The notes under the pieces are model-generated. The model saw only the letters and a list, made by a program, of their open reading frames with translations, had not been told where the DNA came from and did not search any database. From assembly GCA_038749105.1 (NCBI GenBank), contig JBCDIM010000017.1, positions 1 through 59,736 on the forward strand: a DNA stretch of 59,736 nucleotides, in the 5' to 3' direction. Made by a program: the position numbers and the translations under genes. Each line of letters begins with the position of its first letter. Position 1 is the first letter of the stretch. This stretch comes from JBCCOW01 sp038749105. GTDB taxonomy: Bacteria > Planctomycetota > Phycisphaerae > Phycisphaerales > Phycisphaeraceae. Shown here one piece after another: positions 56,353 to 59,736 of this stretch.

Positions 56353-56685
56353 ATGGCCCGACACATCCGAAAAGGCGACAACGTCATCGTCACCGCCGGC
56401 CACTTCAAGGGCCAGCAGGGCAAAGTCCTCCGCGTGATCACTTCAGAAGACCGCTGCGTCGTTGAAGGCATCAACCTCCGCAAGAAACACCGCAACGTGC
56501 GCGAGGGCCAGAACGTCGGGCCCGTGACCAAAGAGATGCCCATCCACATCTCTAACGTCAGCCCCTGCGTTGACGGCAAGCCCACCCGCGTCCGCTTCGA
56601 GACCCGCGAAGACGGCTCCAAGGTCCGCATCGCCGTCCGCACCGGCGAGCAGATCGGCCCCGAACTCCGCAAAGCCAAAGCCTGA
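56353..56685 (+). CDS. rplX: 50S ribosomal protein L24
   Basis: The product has 110 residues. ARHIRKGDNVIVTAGHFKGQ begins the KOW domain, and QQGKVLRVITSEDRCVVEGI and NLRKKHRNVREGQNVGPVTK follow. It lies directly after rpsC, out of its normal place behind rplN. Confidence 0.96.
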   Translation: MARHIRKGDNVIVTAGHFKGQQGKVLRVITSEDRCVVEGINLRKKHRNVREGQNVGPVTKEMPIHISNVSPCVDGKPTRVRFETREDGSKVRIAVRTGEQIGPELRKAKA

Positions 56686-56717
56686 ACGAACCCGCACAAC
56701 CAACCCCCTACTGAACC

Positions 56718-57293
56718 ATGACCCCGCGATTTAAAGAACAATTCCAGACCGCCGTGACCGAAAAGCTCAAGAGCGAATTCGGCATCACCAACCCCATGGC
56801 GATCCCCAAGCTCGACAAGATCATGCTCAGCGTCGGCCTCGGCAAACAGATCGAGGGCACCAAGATCAACGCCCGTGCCAAGGAGCAGACGCTCAAGGAC
56901 CTCGAGATGATCTCCGGCCAGAAGGCCGTGATGACCAAGGCCAAGAAATCGGTCGCCAACTTCAAGGTCCGCGAGGGCTACGAGAACGGGGCCATGGTCA
57001 CCCTCCGCGGCGACCGCATGTGGGAGTTCTTCGACCGCCTGGTCTCCCTCGCCATCCCCCGCATCAAGGACTTCCGCGGCCTGAGCTTCAAGTCCTTCGA
57101 CGGCCGGGGCAACTACTCCTTCGGCATCGCCGAGCAGGGCATCTTCCCCGAGGTCGATATGACCACCGCCCAGTTCACCCACGGCATGCATATCACCTTT
57201 GTCTGGAAGAACTCCACCGACGAGCAGAGCAAGTTCATCATGACCGAGCTTGGCTTCCCTTTCCGCAAGCCCGCCGAGAAGAAGGCCGCCTGA
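56718..57293 (+). CDS. rplE: 50S ribosomal protein L5
   Basis: The product has 191 residues and binds 5S rRNA. Conserved: MAIPKLDKIMLSVGLGK, ISGQKAVMTKAKKSVANFK, RIKDFRGLSFKSFDGRGNYS and FGIAEQGIFPEVD. A short Lys/Ala tail ends the protein. The order L24-L5-S14-S8 is itself canonical, but the block is displaced. Confidence 0.97.
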   Translation: MTPRFKEQFQTAVTEKLKSEFGITNPMAIPKLDKIMLSVGLGKQIEGTKINARAKEQTLKDLEMISGQKAVMTKAKKSVANFKVREGYENGAMVTLRGDRMWEFFDRLVSLAIPRIKDFRGLSFKSFDGRGNYSFGIAEQGIFPEVDMTTAQFTHGMHITFVWKNSTDEQSKFIMTELGFPFRKPAEKKAA

Positions 57294-57311
57294 CCCCACC
57301 CACCGGACCCC

Positions 57312-57336
57312 GTTTAGCGGCGGGTTTTAATCCGCC
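57312..57336 (+). repeat. GTTTAGC-tagged hairpin between rplE and rpsN
   Basis: GTTTAGC then GGCGGGTT-TT-AATCCGCC with one mismatch. Matches the copy at 58732 across more than 30 bases, including the flanking CCCACG. Confidence 0.8.
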
Positions 57337-57353
57337 CTCCCACGAGAACCCTC

Positions 57354-57623
57354 ATGTCCTCCAAATCCACCATTGAACGCAACAAGAAGGTCCAGGCCAC
57401 GGTCGACAAGTACGCCGACCGCCGCATCCAGCTCAAGAAGGAAGGCAACTACGCCGCCCTCCAGATGCTGCCCCGCAACGCCTCGCCCACCCGCGTCCGC
57501 AGCCTCTGTGCCCTCACCGGCCGGTCCCGCTCGGTCTACCGCAAGTTCAAGCTCTCCCGCATCAAGCTCCGCGAGCTCGCCCTCGAGGGCAAGATCCCCG
57601 GCATGCGGAAGTCCTCCTGGTAA
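57354..57623 (+). CDS. rpsN: 30S ribosomal protein S14 (zinc-free type)
   Basis: The product has 89 residues, the longer form without the CxxC zinc ribbon (only one Cys, in LCALTGRSRSVYRKFKLSRI). MLPRNASPTRVRSLCALTGR and LALEGKIPGMRKSSW are classic S14 sequence. It follows the hairpin repeat by 17 bases. Confidence 0.96.
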   Translation: MSSKSTIERNKKVQATVDKYADRRIQLKKEGNYAALQMLPRNASPTRVRSLCALTGRSRSVYRKFKLSRIKLRELALEGKIPGMRKSSW

Positions 57624-57683
57624 CCCCGCCCACCAGACCTACCACGCCGAACACCATCAGCTAACCACCAGCCCCCAAAGCCC

Positions 57684-58082
57684 ATGGCCCTATCCGACCC
57701 CATCGCCGACATGCTCACCCGCATCCGGAACGCCGCCCGCAACCAGGCCGAGCAGGTCCGCGTGCTCAACTCCCGCGTCTGCCGCGGCATCGCCGACGTC
57801 CTCCAATCCGAGGGCTACATCTCTGGCTACGACGTCATCGACGACGGCCGACAGGGCCTAATCCGCATCGAGCTCAAGTACGGCCCGCACGGCGAGCAGC
57901 TCTTCCACCAGATCAAGCGCGAGTCCAAGCCCGGCTGCCGCGTCTACACCAAGGTCAAGGACCTGCCCCGGCCCCTCGCCGGCCTCGGCATCGCCATCCT
58001 CACCACCCCTAAGGGCGTCCTCTCCGACCGCCAGGCCCGCGAGCAGCGCGTCGGCGGCGAGCTGCTCTGCACCATCGAATAG
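57684..58082 (+). CDS. rpsH: 30S ribosomal protein S8
   Basis: The product has 132 residues. ALSDPIADMLTRIRNAARNQ, YDVIDDGRQGLIRIELKYGP, VYTKVKDLPRPLAGLGIAIL and LSDRQAREQRVGGELLCTIE are the conserved parts. The usual next gene, rplF, is absent here and appears only at the end of the window. Confidence 0.97.
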   Translation: MALSDPIADMLTRIRNAARNQAEQVRVLNSRVCRGIADVLQSEGYISGYDVIDDGRQGLIRIELKYGPHGEQLFHQIKRESKPGCRVYTKVKDLPRPLAGLGIAILTTPKGVLSDRQAREQRVGGELLCTIE

Positions 58083-58145
58083 CACCCCCCGCGAGCCTGG
58101 GCGTGTCGCCCCGTCCTGCCCACCAGACACCCAAAGCATTCAGCC

Positions 58146-58364
58146 ATGAAAGCCAAAGAAGTCCACAACCTCAGCGACGCCGAGATCACCGAAGAGATCG
58201 GCAACCTCCGCCGGCGTCTCTTCGAGCTCCGCCAGCAGTCCGTCACCGAGAAGATCGAAAACCCCCGGCAGTTCGGCAAGATCCGCCGTGACATCGCCCG
58301 GCTCCTCACCGAACAACGCCAACGCGAACTCGCCGCCGCTGCACCCGCTACCGCCGACGCCTAA
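58146..58364 (+). CDS. rpmC: 50S ribosomal protein L29
   Basis: The product has 72 residues. MKAKEVHNLSDAEITEEIGN, RRRLFELRQQSVTEKIENPR and IRRDIARLLTEQRQRELA are the L29 coiled-coil helices. It normally follows L16 but here follows S8. Confidence 0.96.
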   Translation: MKAKEVHNLSDAEITEEIGNLRRRLFELRQQSVTEKIENPRQFGKIRRDIARLLTEQRQRELAAAAPATADA

Positions 58365-58379
58365 ACCAAGACCCACACC

Positions 58380-58724
58380 ATGACCGACACACAAACCCCA
58401 ACCCGCCGCAAGCCGCAGCTTACGATCGGCGTCGTCACCTCCGACAAGCGCGACAAGACCCGCACCGTCGCCGTCGAGTACCAGGAGGTCCACCCCAAGT
58501 ACGGCAAGCGTCTCCGCCGCCAGCAGAAGTTCCACGTCCACGACGAAGAGAACGCCTCCGGCCTCGGCGACCGCGTCGAGATCACCCGCTGCCGCCCGCT
58601 GTCCAAGACCAAGGCCTTCCGCCTCGTCCGCGTGGTCGAGAAGGCCCCCGCCCAGGTCACCCACGCCACCACCGCTCCGATCGAAGAAGAGCCGGCCGCC
58701 GAAGCGACTGAAGCCGCCGAATAA
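58380..58724 (+). CDS. rpsQ: 30S ribosomal protein S17
   Basis: The product has 114 residues. TIGVVTSDKRDKTRTVAVEY, YGKRLRRQQKFHVHDEENAS, GDRVEITRCRPLSKTKAFRL and VRVVEKAP form the S17 OB-fold. The remaining 25 residues are an Ala/Glu-rich tail not found in most S17 proteins. Confidence 0.96.
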   Translation: MTDTQTPTRRKPQLTIGVVTSDKRDKTRTVAVEYQEVHPKYGKRLRRQQKFHVHDEENASGLGDRVEITRCRPLSKTKAFRLVRVVEKAPAQVTHATTAPIEEEPAAEATEAAE

Positions 58725-58731
58725 CCAACCC

Positions 58732-58756
58732 GTTTAGCGGCGGGTTTCAACCCGCC
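58732..58756 (+). repeat. GTTTAGC-tagged hairpin between rpsQ and rplN
   Basis: GTTTAGC then the perfect palindrome GGCGGGTT-TC-AACCCGCC. Sister of the copy at 57312. Confidence 0.8.
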
Positions 58757-58797
58757 ATCCCACGCCGCCTAAATACACCCGCGGCAGGACAAGCACC

Positions 58798-59184
58798 ATG
58801 ATCCAGCAAGAATCCCGAGTCGATGTCGCCGACAACAGCGGCGCGAAGATCGCTTATGTGATCCGCGTCCTCGGCAAGAAGACCGCCCGCAACAAATCGA
58901 CCCGGCCGACCGCCACCGTCGGCGACCGTGTCGTCTGCTCCGTCAAGAAGTCCCTGCCCGGCAGCGACCTCAAGACCGGCACCATCGTCAAGGCCGTCGT
59001 CGTCCGCACCAACTACCCCGTGCGTCGCCCCGACGGCAGCTACGTCCGCTTCGACAAGAACGCGGTCGTCCTGATCGACGACGACGGCAACCCCCGCGGC
59101 ACCCGTATCTTTGGGGCCGTCGCCCGTGAGCTCCGCGAACAGAGCTACATGAAGATCGTCTCCCTCGCTTCGGAAGTGGTCTAA
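58798..59184 (+). CDS. rplN: 50S ribosomal protein L14
   Basis: The product has 128 residues. MIQQESRVDVADNSGAKIAY, GDRVVCSVKKSLPGSDLKTG, IVKAVVVRTNYPVRRPDGSY and the end GTRIFGAVARELREQSYMKI are diagnostic. It is followed by L16 instead of the usual L24. No SD; AAGCACCATG. Confidence 0.97.
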   Translation: MIQQESRVDVADNSGAKIAYVIRVLGKKTARNKSTRPTATVGDRVVCSVKKSLPGSDLKTGTIVKAVVVRTNYPVRRPDGSYVRFDKNAVVLIDDDGNPRGTRIFGAVARELREQSYMKIVSLASEVV

Positions 59185-59243
59185 ACAAACGCCCGCCGCT
59201 TACACCGCACTTTCCCAAACCACCTACCTGACAAGAGCCCGCC

Positions 59244-59657
59244 ATGCCCCTCATGCCCAAACGCGTCAAGTTCCGCAAGCAGCAGCGCGGAACCCTCAAA
59301 GGCAACGCCTCGCGCGGCAACTTCGTCGCCTATGGCGAGTACGGCCTCCAGCTCCTCGAAGGCGGCTGGATGACCGCACGCCAGATCGAGGCCGGCCGCA
59401 TCGCCGCCCGTCAGTATGTGTCCCGCCAGGGCAAGCTGTTCGTCCGCGTCTTCCCCGACAAGCCGATCAGCAAGAAGCCCCTCGAAACCCGTATGGGCAA
59501 GGGCAAGGCTGAGCCCGAGTACTGGGTCGCCCGGGTCAAGCCCGGCACGATCTGTTACGAGCTCTCCGGCGTCCCCGAGTCGGTCGCCCGTGCCGCCCTC
59601 ACCCGCGTCGCCTACAAGCTCCCGTTCAAATGCCGCTTCGTCGAACGCAAGGCCTAA
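59244..59657 (+). CDS. rplP: 50S ribosomal protein L16
   Basis: The product has 137 residues. MPKRVKFRKQQRGTLKGNAS, GWMTARQIEAGRIAARQYVS and LETRMGKGKAEPEYWVARV, then ELSGVPESVARAALTRVAYK are L16 signatures. An in-frame ATG at 59253 would give the more usual length start. It lies between L14 and L6; in most bacteria L16 lies between S3 and L29. Confidence 0.97.
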   Translation: MPLMPKRVKFRKQQRGTLKGNASRGNFVAYGEYGLQLLEGGWMTARQIEAGRIAARQYVSRQGKLFVRVFPDKPISKKPLETRMGKGKAEPEYWVARVKPGTICYELSGVPESVARAALTRVAYKLPFKCRFVERKA

Positions 59658-59719
59658 CCCCGCCCCACCCAACGACCCCGACCACTCGACACCCACCGTC
59701 GTCACCCACGAGCAACACC

Positions 59720-59736
59720 ATGTCCCGTATCGGCAA
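59720..59736 (+). CDS. rplF: 50S ribosomal protein L6, first codons only
   Basis: The last 17 bases encode MSRIG plus a partial codon, the usual beginning of L6 (MSRIGKxP), and follow the same AACACCATG context as other genes of the operon. The gene runs off the window, so this is a likely but not certain call. Confidence 0.7.

Overview
The window is a high-GC bacterial chromosome segment. The coding style, the flagellar P-ring homologue with added domains, LamG-bearing pseudopilins, frequent lack of Shine-Dalgarno (SD) sites and abundant palindromic repeats suggest the Planctomycetota, most likely class Phycisphaerae. This placement is inference, because no rRNA is present. I see no phage, complete transposon or CRISPR array.

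Layout. 1-9.3 kb is housekeeping: the start of smc, an FlgI-like lipoprotein, hpt with a PH-domain membrane protein, an AT-rich island with one orphan gene, then dprA-hisD behind a possible attenuator with a cysteine-rich leader peptide, a small hypothetical gene and a single-domain response regulator. 9.3-17.1 kb holds two long flagellin genes with strong SD sites and terminators, then a sulfotransferase, a glycosyltransferase-methyltransferase fusion and a lipoprotein amidase. 17.1-26.4 kb is a pseudopilin locus: two type IV prepilin-like proteins, two giant PilX-like proteins with LamG domains, and a divergent GspH-like pseudopilin. 26.4-29.3 kb has a LOG-family protein, an FkbM methyltransferase, inorganic pyrophosphatase and tRNA-Gly(GCC). 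29.5-39.2 kb is an overlapping operon for glycan synthesis (glycosyltransferases, methyltransferases, a radical SAM protein, a nucleotide-sugar dehydrogenase). 39.3-46.3 kb, mostly minus strand, has a secreted protein, a stand-alone IMP cyclohydrolase domain, a BamB-like lipoprotein, transaldolase and a Ser/Thr kinase. 46.6-51.4 kb, plus strand, has a polyprenyl synthetase, a PAS-GAF-receiver protein, an RsmB-like methyltransferase and a DUF151 nuclease. 51.5 kb to the end is the S10/spc ribosomal protein cluster behind a clear sigma-70 promoter.

The most notable observations are: (1) the ribosomal cluster has a non-canonical order, S3-L24-L5-S14-S8-L29-S17-L14-L16-L6; (2) a family of short palindromes, often preceded by a TTTAGC-like tag, recurs between genes and also lies in frame inside smc and probably hisD; (3) a 14-residue peptide with four cysteines is followed by mutually exclusive hairpins and a terminator upstream of dprA; (4) the pseudopilin locus carries unusually large lectin-like proteins; (5) third-position base composition switches abruptly inside the first gene of the glycan operon.
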